Both the position numbers and the translations under genes were made by a program. Below are positions 28,183 through 37,400 of a DNA stretch of 64,000 nt, piece by piece. This DNA is from Saccharicrinis aurantiacus (lineage in GTDB: Bacteria; Bacteroidota; Bacteroidia; Bacteroidales; Marinilabiliaceae), in assembly GCF_001660705.2 (NCBI RefSeq), contig NZ_LYBV02000026.1, positions 278,000-341,999 on the forward strand, given 5' to 3'. Numbering within the stretch: the first letter of the stretch is position 1; the number at the start of each line of letters is the position of its first letter. The notes under the pieces were generated by a model. It made no database searches and was not told the DNA's origin. It was given only the letters and a program-made list of their open reading frames with translations.

Positions 28183-28646
28183 GTAAAATAGGATCTTAGA
28201 TTAATCAAGAACTAAGATAGTAAAAATACAAAACTAGAAAAAATTTATGTTAGAGTAAAGTGTTATTTAAATGTTAAATAGCAGCCAATTTAAACTGTGT
28301 TCGTATTTGAATTTCGTTGTTGTTTGCATTCCTATTTACTAAATGGTCTAAAATGAATTTGAAACAATTCGCCCATGAGCAATCTGGCATAACATCACCC
28401 TAACAACTCCATCTCAAAGCAAGTTGTAAATTACATTAACAATTTATAATTAACCATTAATAATTATCCCTCCCTTCTCTTGTTCAGTAAAAAACTAGAC
28501 AATACCAATATCACTGTTACATTGCTTTCAATTACACACCCTTTTTAATAAATCAGTGCCCCTAGGCATACATTCACTTCGTATATATTAGCATAATCAA
28601 AACGGTTATTAATTTATAAATCAACTATAATTTAAATACAGTTACT
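28183..28646. other. Intergenic region between divergent peptidase and sulfatase genes
   Basis: A 464-base, AT-rich gap. On the minus strand TTTA (28256-28259) and TAGTTTTG (28229-28236) stand 19 bases apart, a weak candidate promoter for the peptidase gene 47 bases upstream of its start. I found no convincing promoter for the sulfatase and no open frame of interest. Confidence 0.3.
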
Positions 28647-30239
28647 ATGCAAATATTACTTCATCAAATTAACTTTAGCAAACGCATATTAATTATGCTA
28701 TCGTTTATTATAACATGCGGTTTCATTCAAGGTCAGGAGCCGCAGAAACCCAATGTTGTATTTGTTTTGCTCGACGATTTAGGCTTTTCACAAACAGGCT
28801 ATATGAGTCAGGGCATCACCGAGGCAGATTTAGATCCGCTTTTTGTTGAGTATACCGCCGAACGCTATAAAACAAAAAACAGCTATACACCACAGCAAGC
28901 CATTGAGTTTGCGCGTAGGGCCACACCAACCATCGATAAAATGGCTAGCGAGGGCGTTATTTTCAGCAATGCCTATGCAGCATCTAACCTATGTGCGCCA
29001 TCGCGTATTGCCATTGCAACCGGAACTATGCCCAATAAACTAGGCATTTATACCAATACCGATTGCGAAGCACGTGGCCCCAATAAAGGCGCCTTACTTG
29101 TACAAAACCTAAAAGATAGTGGTTATGCCACAGCCCATATTGGTAAATGGCATGTAGGCCGTCAAGATCCAAACTACCGCAAACAATATCGCGGATCTAC
29201 CCATAAAAACGATCATCCCTATCAACACGGTTTCGATTACTATTATGGATATAACATGTACGATAGTCCCTTTTATAACGCTGATAATGTTTGGGAAGGA
29301 TACCAAAAGTTAGAGAAAAACCCCAAGTATAACACCGACCTGTTTACCGATAAGGCACTCGAATTTATGCAGCAAAGCATAGAGGGCGATAAACCATTTT
29401 ATGTGCAACTGCACCTACACGCCGTGCATGCTCCCCTAAACCCCAAGGCACCCGATAATTATTTTAAGCAGTTCAACTCCGATTCCTACCTACTCAATAA
29501 CTTTTATGCCCACATCTATGGTGTCGATCAGAATATAAAGCGCGTAAAAACCTTTCTTCAACAGCATAATATCGATGAAAATACCATCATTATTTTCACA
29601 TCCGATAATGGTGGTTCAGTAGGTTGGGATTCTCCACTGCCAGGCAATGCGCCCTACCGCGGTCACAAAGGAATGTATCTATTGGGCGGTATCCGCGTGC
29701 CTATGTTTATCTCGTGGCCCAAGGGCATCCCCAAGGCTCACGAAGAGAAAAATTTGGTATCCACCATTGATATCATACCCACTGTATTGTCAGCCGCTGG
29801 AGTCGATATTCCAGAAGGTATCGACGGAAAGGATTTGACCCCTTATTTATCAGGAACCTCAAAAAAACCAGTCCGCAATCATTACGTATGCTCCGGTATC
29901 CATTCTTGGGCCTGGGGTTTTATGTGCAGTCATAGCTTCCACCAATTTAACGAAACCCGCAAGCGCGCTACCTTTGCCTCTGTGGTAATTAAGGAAGGGT
30001 ATTTGTGGCGTTACGTAGGCGAAACTGTTGATCATCTCTATAAAGAATACCCCGATGGACGACCTGCTTATTACGAAATGTACAATATTAAAAACGACCC
30101 CCAGGAGCGCGATAACAAAATTGAATCAGAGAAAAAGAAAGCCAAGCAATTAAAAAGTATCTGGAAACAAGAGTCGTCTACCTTTCCGCCACCACAACAC
30201 GGCAAAAAAGACCTATGGAACGATATCATCAATAACTAA
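28647..30239 (+). CDS. S1-type sulfatase with CAPSR motif
   Basis: A 530-residue secreted sulfatase; residues about 1-30 are a signal peptide ending IQGQ. The metal site is LLDDLGFS near residue 42, the formylglycine Cys is Cys116 in NLCAPSRIAIATG, a fully canonical C-x-P-S-R, and HIGKWHVG, HAVHAPLNP and FTSDNGGSVGWD follow. An insertion of about 45 residues between the first metal site and the Cys motif (GITEADLDPLFVEYTAERYK) is larger than usual. The base composition differs from its neighbours: one 60-base line (29401-29460) is 55% G+C against roughly 25-40% around it. It stands alone, between a divergent peptidase and a convergent radical SAM gene. The sulfated substrate is unknown. Confidence 0.92.
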   Translation: MQILLHQINFSKRILIMLSFIITCGFIQGQEPQKPNVVFVLLDDLGFSQTGYMSQGITEADLDPLFVEYTAERYKTKNSYTPQQAIEFARRATPTIDKMASEGVIFSNAYAASNLCAPSRIAIATGTMPNKLGIYTNTDCEARGPNKGALLVQNLKDSGYATAHIGKWHVGRQDPNYRKQYRGSTHKNDHPYQHGFDYYYGYNMYDSPFYNADNVWEGYQKLEKNPKYNTDLFTDKALEFMQQSIEGDKPFYVQLHLHAVHAPLNPKAPDNYFKQFNSDSYLLNNFYAHIYGVDQNIKRVKTFLQQHNIDENTIIIFTSDNGGSVGWDSPLPGNAPYRGHKGMYLLGGIRVPMFISWPKGIPKAHEEKNLVSTIDIIPTVLSAAGVDIPEGIDGKDLTPYLSGTSKKPVRNHYVCSGIHSWAWGFMCSHSFHQFNETRKRATFASVVIKEGYLWRYVGETVDHLYKEYPDGRPAYYEMYNIKNDPQERDNKIESEKKKAKQLKSIWKQESSTFPPPQHGKKDLWNDIINN

Positions 30240-30335
30240 TACCAAATGCATTATCAATTATTTGATGATGTTTTTGATATAACCAACTTAAACGCAACAA
30301 GGTTTGGTTTAGGAGAATTTAAGTAGCCATAATTT

Positions 30336-30480
30336 GGGCGCCTTAACCTGCTATCCATTCTAGCCTTTATTGTTTTACTTAAGTAGGACTATTGGCTTCG
30401 TGTGCTTCCTGCGGTCGCATCCGTGCCATAAGTCCCACTAAAGCAAACCAACAAAGGGCTGCCATTACTATCAGGGGCGC
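30336..30480. repeat. Possible dispersed intergenic element
   Basis: A 145-base stretch that is distinctly richer in G+C than its surroundings and lies between convergent genes. It starts with GGGCGCCTTAACCTGCTATC and ends with CTATCAGGGGCGC, so the ends are partly complementary (GGCGCC against GGGGCGC). CCTGCTATC and CTATCAGGGGC recall a dispersed sequence I remember downstream of genes in Bacteroidota; that similarity is from memory only. No open frame spans it. Confidence 0.35.
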
Positions 30481-30523
30481 ATTGGCATAAACAACGAGGT
30501 TTATCTCCCCCCAAATAGTGAGT

Positions 30524-30560
30524 AAAAAAAAATCCGGATTCAGCATTGCCAAATCCGGAT
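30524..30560 (-). terminator. Terminator of the radical SAM gene
   Basis: A perfect nine-pair stem, ATCCGGATT and AATCCGGAT, with an eleven-base loop. Eight A lie to its left on the plus strand, so the minus-strand RNA ends in U after the stem. It is 30 bases past the radical SAM stop codon. Confidence 0.85.
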
Positions 30561-30589
30561 GATTATTAGTTGTATTTGCTATACACGCA

Positions 30590-31465
30590 TTAAATCGTAT
30601 GCCTCACCGGTACACTATCCAATTCGCTTGCACTTTTATCACTTAGTACATAATTAATTCTATCAATCGAAGCCTGTTTGTCCTTCGGTAACTGCGAATC
30701 AAAACTAACCGTATTAATAACATGAATCCCCATGTAATAAGTATCTACCTCAACCAATTCAATTAATTTTTTTTGCTCCTCAAGCACCTCGCGTTCAGTA
30801 GCCATTTCAAAGCTACCCTTATTCACATCAGCCTCAAGCTGCGTTCCCTCATTAACATTTAACGAAGTAGGCACAATACCAATAGGCTTATACTTATTAA
30901 TTAATCGGGCATTTGCTTCAGCATTTTCAATACCTCTACCTTTACCGGCAGCACCAAACATAAAGCCATAAAAGAAACTAATCCCAGCCTTATTCAACCG
31001 GCCCAATTGCGCTTCGGTATCAGCCAATGAAGCGCCTTTATTTAAATAATCCAACGCATCACCTAAGCCCGTTTCTGCGCCAATCCATAAATCGCCAATC
31101 CCAAGTTCCTTAAGCTCGGCCAATTCCTCGTCCGATTTTCCCATTATATTATTAATGGAAGCATACATGGTAATAATTTTAACCTCTGGCAGATACTTGT
31201 GTATCATCTCAGCAATGTTTTTTAAGCGTCTTCCCGATAAAACAAAGGCATCACCATTCACTAAAAACACACGCTGCACATTAGGATATAGCTTTTGAGC
31301 TTCCTGCAAATCTTGCTCTATTTGCTCGGTTTTAGCCACAGAAAACCTAACATCGCGATACATGGTGCAGAATGTACATTCGTTATGTGCACAACCCACT
31401 GTTACTTCTAATAATAAGGTGTTAGCCTCGTAGGGTGGTCTGTAAACTGGTCCTGTGTAGTTCAT
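30590..31465 (-). CDS. Radical SAM protein with CX4CX2C cluster motif
   Basis: A 291-residue cytoplasmic radical SAM enzyme. The iron-sulfur cluster cysteines are in TVGCAHNECTFCTMYRDV (residues about 22-40), spaced C-x4-C-x2-C instead of the common C-x3-C-x2-C; I recall this spacing from a widespread family of short uncharacterised radical SAM proteins. LVNGDAFVLS, IGAETGLGDALDYLNKG and FMFGAAGKGRG follow as expected for the partial TIM barrel. There is no SPASM-like cysteine-rich tail. Function unknown. It has its own terminator and a TATCTTTG -7-like box on its strand (31536-31543), about 70 bases before the start, so it appears to be a single-gene unit. Confidence 0.85.
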   Translation of the reverse strand: MNYTGPVYRPPYEANTLLLEVTVGCAHNECTFCTMYRDVRFSVAKTEQIEQDLQEAQKLYPNVQRVFLVNGDAFVLSGRRLKNIAEMIHKYLPEVKIITMYASINNIMGKSDEELAELKELGIGDLWIGAETGLGDALDYLNKGASLADTEAQLGRLNKAGISFFYGFMFGAAGKGRGIENAEANARLINKYKPIGIVPTSLNVNEGTQLEADVNKGSFEMATEREVLEEQKKLIELVEVDTYYMGIHVINTVSFDSQLPKDKQASIDRINYVLSDKSASELDSVPVRHTI

Positions 31466-31879
31466 TTCTTTATGTTTTAAATTTAAATATTCAAAAACCT
31501 ATTGTAATCATCATCTTCATGATTTAATTACAATACAAAGATACAGTACAAGTCATTTATGGGTGTTGTAGTCTTATTGGTAAGTATTGTATAAATAGTG
31601 GTTAAATGTAGTGTAGTTATCGGTATTTGAGGCTTCGTAAAGGTTTTGTGGTGTTTTTGGACTGTTTTATGGTATTTAAAACCTTTATTTTTACAATTAT
31701 ATGGAGTGCTAATAATTTGTTAATATTTTTGGTATTACATTTTTAACCACTGGCTACTAACTACTGGCTTTTATTTAACAAACTATTGATTTATGAAAAA
31801 AAACATGATGCGATTACAATAAAAGCATTTCAAATTGATTAGGTTTACCTTCGTTTTATTAAGCCTAAAATAAACCTAT
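31466..31879. other. Intergenic region between radical SAM gene and plug-domain lipoprotein
   Basis: A 414-base AT-rich gap between divergent genes. It has a TATCTTTG box on the minus strand at 31536-31543 (exact TAnnTTTG, but no TTTG at the right distance) and TACCTTCG on the plus strand at 31846-31853, 26 bases before the lipoprotein start. Both are possible -7 boxes only. I saw no open frame or repeat of note. Confidence 0.3.
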
Positions 31880-32368
31880 ATGATTACTAAAAACTTCGCC
31901 CTTGTAAGAATTGTCATTCTTTTATTAATTGCTACTTCTTCCTCAAGTTGTCTTTATATTGTTACTAAGAGTCGGGCGTTACTAAAACAGCAGAATAATG
32001 CACAGTTAGATTATGTAGCTAGATATGCATTTAATTTAAGGGATAAAGGAAAGGTTGCAGATTGGCCTTTAGTAATAATAGATGGCAGAGGCTACGCCCT
32101 ACATTATTATATAAATAAGCATGTTGCCTTGTCAAAACCTGAAGTTAAACATATTGATTTTCTACCGAAAAATAGTGAGACTGCATTAAAAATCTATGGA
32201 GAATCAGGAAGGGGAGGAGTAATACTTGTTACTACAAGCTATGCAAAAACAAGGGCGCCTCTTAAAATAAAAAAGGCTGAGTCTGTAAATGGGAGTAAAG
32301 TAATTTATGTAGTAGACGGTAAGGTGGATGAAAAAGAAAACGTTCAGAATATCAGTAAGATGAAATAG
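31880..32368 (+). CDS. Small lipoprotein with TonB-receptor plug-like unit, cut short by a frameshift
   Basis: A 162-residue predicted lipoprotein (lipobox SSSC, Cys24). Residues about 55-115 match the pattern seen in TonB-dependent receptor plug domains: PLVIIDGRGYALH, then about 30 residues, then ALKIYGESGRGGVILVTT, without a beta-barrel behind it. The last 25 residues (SKVIYVVDGKVDEKENVQNIS) begin a second such unit, which continues in another frame just after (32359-32460). The stop at 32366-32368 therefore looks like the product of a one-base deletion. Isolated plug-like units are known at the C-terminus of BlaR1/M56-type membrane proteins in Bacteroidota. The role here is unknown. Confidence 0.65.
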   Translation: MITKNFALVRIVILLLIATSSSSCLYIVTKSRALLKQQNNAQLDYVARYAFNLRDKGKVADWPLVIIDGRGYALHYYINKHVALSKPEVKHIDFLPKNSETALKIYGESGRGGVILVTTSYAKTRAPLKIKKAESVNGSKVIYVVDGKVDEKENVQNISKMK

Positions 32369-32460
32369 CAACAATGGATATTCTGAAACAGAAGGAGGCC
32401 ATTAAAGTATATACACAGGAGGATTGTGAAGGTGTGATACTAATTACCTTAAAAAAGTGA
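32359..32460 (+). pseudogene. Frameshifted second plug-like unit of the preceding lipoprotein
   Basis: In the frame one base off from the lipoprotein, 33 codons read DEIATMDILKQKEAIKVY, then EGVILITLKK and a stop. This is the expected second half of a plug unit whose first half (VIYVVDGK ... NIS) ends the preceding protein. Losing one A in the run at about 32357-32358 would explain the shift: restoring it gives NISKDEIATMDILK. It may be a true mutation, a sequencing error, or slippage. An ATG at 32374 could also start an isolated 28-residue peptide. Confidence 0.6.
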
Positions 32461-32470
32461 ATTGAGCTAT

Positions 32471-32504
32471 CAAGCATCCTCGCATGACTGTACGAGGATA
32501 CTTG
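32471..32504. repeat. Inverted repeat between convergent genes
   Basis: CAAG-C-ATCCTCG and CGAGGAT-A-CTTG form an eleven-pair stem with one mismatch and a ten-base loop. There is no T-run on either side, so an ordinary Rho-independent terminator is doubtful, although it lies between the ends of the lipoprotein and the minus-strand sulfatase. Confidence 0.45.
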
Positions 32505-32520
32505 GATGATGTTCTGGGTA

Positions 32521-34299
32521 TTAATTACCAATATATTTTACATAGGAGTAATAGGCTCCAAAAGTATTATCTCCTTCAATAAAATCATTTTTTAATATTG
32601 TATGTCCTTTTTTAAGGTGCACTTTAAAAATAATGGCTTCTTCGTTGCCCTTAATTGCTTTAGTAAACTCTCGATTTTGTATTTTAATACGCGCCTCAGT
32701 TGGTTTAATAACCGTATAATCGTAATGGTTTTTATTTACTGCAGGCACACTCCAAATAGCACCAGGGCATTCTTTGGGCCAACGGCATAAGCTGATTTCA
32801 TATAAGCCGTCTTTTTCAATTCCAATGGTGTGCTTGTTGTTTTTATTTGTGAGTCCTTCAGCAACTTGCTCACACTTCCAAATGCCTCTGTCGTCGCCAA
32901 TGGCATGTTGTACCGTTAGTTTTATCTCCTCTTGCGCCGCATTGCCCACAATGTTAACCGGTAGTTCTTGATATTCAATTCTAAGTTTTGCCTTTTCAAT
33001 AAACTTTTTATTTTGCTGCAATAGCGACGTAATTAATTCAGGATGTTGAGCTGCCACGTTGTTTCTTTGGCTCGGATCTTTTTCAATATCATACAGCTCT
33101 TTACCATTAATCAGTCGCCAGCTATCTTTCATAATGCAAGTTTGATTTACAGCTTCAGGAGCGCGCCAATCTTGTCGGTGGTGTACAAATACACTCCTAT
33201 TATTGGGCTTGTTCTTTTTACCTCTTAGTAAATCAGAAACATCAATACCATCTAAATCCATATTTTGTGCTAGCTCAATATTACAAAGAGCAGCAAGTGT
33301 AGGCAGTATATCAACATGGGCACTTAGCTGCGAAATATCTTTTCCACCAACAATGTTACCCTCAGGCCAGCGAATGTAAAAAGGTACGCGATGTCCGCCC
33401 TCTAACTTAGAGCCTTTAATTCCTCTAAAGTTTTTATTGTAGCCTAGTTTGCCATCATTACTATATCCATAACGACTTCCGTTATCACTCATGAAAATTA
33501 CAATGGTATTATCGGCTAAATTGTTGTCAATTAAAAACTGGTTGAGTTGGCCCATGTTTTCATCAATATTGGCAATCATGCCCATTTGCTTGGCACTTAC
33601 CACTTCTTTTCCTTCAAGGTGTTGGTATGGTTTTTCATATTTCTCAGCCACAATAAGTGGGTCGTGCGGCGCATTGGTTGGTAGGTATATGAAAAATGGT
33701 TTGTCCTTTTTTTGTTCAATGTATTTTTGCGTTTCGCTAAACCAAACATCGGTACAATATCCAGTAAACTGTTGGGCTTCGTTATTTACGTAATACACAT
33801 CATCAAAATATGTATTTCCCCAATGGTCTGATAATTCACCAACACCGCCAGCCAAATGCTGAATTACAGTTTCAAAGCCAGAATCTGTTGGTCGGCTAGG
33901 GTAATTATCGCCCAAATGCCATTTGCCAAACATAGCAGTATGGTAGCCATTGTCTTTAAATATATCCGCCATGGTAATTGCCTTTTCATTTAAAGCATCA
34001 CGCCCTTTAAAAGTAGCCCAAACTCCATTGTTAACCGGATATTGCCCTGTCATGATGGCACCGCGCGTAGGGGCACAAAGCGGACTTACATGAAAATCAC
34101 TTAGGCGTACAGATTCGTTATAAAAGGCATCAATATTTGGGGTTTTAATCCACGGGTTTCCCTCGCAAGCTAAGTCACCAATGCCTAAATCATCGGTTAA
34201 AATAAGTATTACATTGGGTTTTTGCTGAGTTTTTGCATTCATGTTAATGCCTGCAAATAAAAGGCAGATTAGATGGATGAGCGTTAAGCTATTTTTCAT
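32521..34299 (-). CDS. S1-type sulfatase with CAPTR motif and C-terminal beta domain
   Basis: A 592-residue secreted sulfatase; ATG at 34299 is chosen over TTG at 34338 because a signal peptide follows directly (LICLLFAGINMNA). The first metal site is LTDDLGIGD, the formylglycine Cys is Cys75 in PLCAPTRGAIMTG (canonical), and FGKWHLGDN, PTNAPHDPL and MSDNGS complete the active site. From about residue 440 to the end there is an extra beta-rich domain (KLTVQHAIGDDRGIWKCE, LYEISLCRWPKE, KAIKGNEEAIIFKVHL), a C-terminal addition found in some marine sulfatases. It lies 134 bases downstream of the BNR-repeat gene on the same strand, so both may be transcribed together. Confidence 0.93.
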   Translation of the reverse strand: MKNSLTLIHLICLLFAGINMNAKTQQKPNVILILTDDLGIGDLACEGNPWIKTPNIDAFYNESVRLSDFHVSPLCAPTRGAIMTGQYPVNNGVWATFKGRDALNEKAITMADIFKDNGYHTAMFGKWHLGDNYPSRPTDSGFETVIQHLAGGVGELSDHWGNTYFDDVYYVNNEAQQFTGYCTDVWFSETQKYIEQKKDKPFFIYLPTNAPHDPLIVAEKYEKPYQHLEGKEVVSAKQMGMIANIDENMGQLNQFLIDNNLADNTIVIFMSDNGSRYGYSNDGKLGYNKNFRGIKGSKLEGGHRVPFYIRWPEGNIVGGKDISQLSAHVDILPTLAALCNIELAQNMDLDGIDVSDLLRGKKNKPNNRSVFVHHRQDWRAPEAVNQTCIMKDSWRLINGKELYDIEKDPSQRNNVAAQHPELITSLLQQNKKFIEKAKLRIEYQELPVNIVGNAAQEEIKLTVQHAIGDDRGIWKCEQVAEGLTNKNNKHTIGIEKDGLYEISLCRWPKECPGAIWSVPAVNKNHYDYTVIKPTEARIKIQNREFTKAIKGNEEAIIFKVHLKKGHTILKNDFIEGDNTFGAYYSYVKYIGN

Positions 34300-34433
34300 G
34301 TGATTGTTTAATCTATTGTTTCCCGAAAAATAATTCAATTTGACAAAAGCTAGCGGTTACCTTTAGTAAAATAATAGGGGAGGTATTCTCCTTCTTAAAA
34401 AAGAATGCTCTATTTATGGTAAAACGAGTGTTA

Positions 34434-37400
34434 TTATTCTTTTATAAATCTTCCATATAACATGTCACTATCGGTTTTTATCACCACCAAGTGTAAACCT
34501 TGATTTAAAGAAGATATATCAATAGCTTCATTGGCATCATTAACTTTTTTATTGATTACCACTTCACCTAATGTATTGTAAACGTTCAAGTGTGCTTCAG
34601 TAGCAAGTCTTTCGTTACTAGATACAAATATGTGATTGCTACTAGGGTTGGGATAAATGTTTAAACTTTGTGTTTTAAGTTGATTTACCGAAGCACTTTC
34701 GTCATCAACCTTAAGAACAATGCTATGGCTGATGTTGGTATTAACCAAAGTGGCTGTTATTGTGGTAGTACCTTTTTTTAGAGCAGCTACTCTGCCTAAG
34801 GCGTCTATGCTTGCTATTGTAGGATCATCAATTTGCCAATTTACAGTTTGAAACGATGCATTTGAAGGACTCACAATAACTTGTAACTGTTGTTCTTCAT
34901 CCTCTTTTAAGATTAAAGTTTGCGGATTTATAAGAATACCGGTGGCTTCAACTATGGGGTTTGAGTTTGGGTCGGTTGCAGTGTACCATCCACTACCAAA
35001 AGTAGAAGCGTAAAATTTACCCGGTGTATAATTATCAATGGCAATATCATTAACTCTATCTGACTGGCCGTTGCCGGTATTGATCTTTTCCCATGTAACA
35101 CTTGCATCTTTAGAAAGGTAGACTCCTGCATTGCGCCCATCTATTTTAGCATTGGATAAGGTTGAAACTAAAATGATATTCGGATCATAAGATGCGGTTT
35201 CAATTCGGTTAGTCCACGGAAAATCGAATATTTTGGTCCAACTAACCATGCGATCTTCACTTACCCAAAGGCCACCATCGTTACTATTGGCGTAACTAGC
35301 CCCTGCGGTAATGTATATTTTGCCATCTTTTGCAAAATGAATATCGTTAATACCATAATTGCCAGATATGGCCTGAGTAGATTCTACTTCAAGCCAATTA
35401 CCGCCATAGTCCGTTGATTTAAATAGTCCACCGTTGGAGTTTTGTATGCTTACGTACAAAGTGCTGTTGTTATTCGGGTCAATGGCAACCATGGTGGCAT
35501 CTAATGATTCGGGCAAGCCATTATTTGAGTCAGTCCAATTGGCACCACCATCGCTCGATTTATGAAAGCCCCAATGTGTAATGGAATTGCCAACATATTC
35601 CATGTTCCTCGATTTTTGAGGTACTACAAAATACATGTTATCAGGCTGTGCTGGATCAATAGTTAGGTGTATTTGATGCACCGATTGATCGCCCGAATGC
35701 CCTGTTATATCCCAATAAGGAACCGCCTCTCCATGCTCATGAAAAGTTGCGCCATTATCAGTTGATCGCATTAGTTTCCCTTTTTTAGCCTGACGGAAAA
35801 ATAATGCGTAATGAATATTAGTATTATTAGGGTGAATAGCATACCAACTTAATGAGTTCTCGTCGTCTAATAGCTTATAGAAGTTAGCTGCTTGGGCACC
35901 TTCTCTCACATTATCACCATCTAAGTTGGTTACCCATAAACTATTTTCTCCAGCATGGCAAAACACTTTATTAGGGATAAGTGGGTGCTGAAAAAATCCA
36001 TGACCAGGAACATTGCTATTGCCTGCGCCAACATAACTTTCCTCCTCTGGTTCTCCCGTATATTCGTCGTCAATATCAACCCAAGTTTCGCCTTTGTCGT
36101 AACTCATTAAGGATATTTTGGCAAGCTGTGTATGTAGCACAGAACCATCTGCATTGAATTTTACAAAGTTACAGCCCTTGCGCTCGTAGAAGTCACGGTT
36201 AACCCATTCCTTTTTATATTTTAAACTGATGTTAGTTTCCATTGGGTTGTTTCGTTGCGCCCAATAGCTTGCATCTGTAGAGCCCGATTCCCAAGCTTTT
36301 CCATTACGTAGGCATACGTGCCAATTTTCTCCACCATCGGTACTACGCCAAACACCACCTGGTTTAAAGTTATTGCGCGAGGCATTTGAATATTCGTTAT
36401 TGAGGTAGATGTTGTTTACATCGTTCGGATCAATCTCAATGGTATTATACCTGATCGTAATCTTGCTTGGCATATCGGGATATGCAGCCAAGAAAGCATC
36501 ATCATCCATGTCAAAAATATAGGCAGCACAGTGCGAGTAGCTTTTTTTAATGTCGGCATTATTCTGAAAGTGACTCATATCTATGGCCAGGTTGCCACTG
36601 ATTTTTTGCCATGTTTCACCACGGTCTGTACTTTTAAATAAACCACCCTTTTCGTCTGTTATAGTAGTTCCATCGGCCTTCCAAATAGGGTTGATGATTA
36701 CTATGATGGTAAGCAAATCATCGTCTGCATTGTAATGATAATCCATGGCACGGAGCATGTCGTAATCCATACCACTATCCTTTTTCACCCAAAGGTCGCC
36801 ACCATTGGTGCTTTTGTAAAAGCCTGTACTTGTAGACGCATATACAATATCAGAATTAGCTGGATCTACCAATAGCGTTTCAATACCTGTTTCCGCTTCA
36901 AGTCCGCTGTTAATTAAAGTCCACGAGGTTCCTTTGTTTGTGCTTTTCCATATTTTATTTAAACTAGGCGAATGGGCTAGTGTACCCTTGGGCTGAGAGT
37001 GCGGGTAAAGGTTACTCCCTAAGTTGCGTAATCTGCCACCTCCAGCATACCAAATATTATCATTTTTAGGGTCAACAGCTACTGCATCTACATAAATGCC
37101 ATCAAAAGTAGTAACAGGCATTCTGGTCCAGGTATGTCCCAAATCTTCGGTATAAAATATACCATTGTTTCTCTCGTCGGTACTCATACCAAAGTTGGTA
37201 TTGCCACGTGCAAAGTCAACACAAGTTAGCTCTATGGGGCCACGATATCCCTTTTTATAATCTGTTTCATCTACATTCAGAATGGTGTTGTATGTGTAAC
37301 CGGCATCCCATGTTCCGTATGAGTTGCCCATATTAGGACTAATAAATAGTACATCAGGCTCGGTAGGATGCCAAAATGCCGATTTGCAGTTTCCACTCAT

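Noticed and set aside
32471..32504. Inverted repeat as a Rho-independent terminator
   Set aside because: No T-run follows on either strand; kept only as an inverted repeat.
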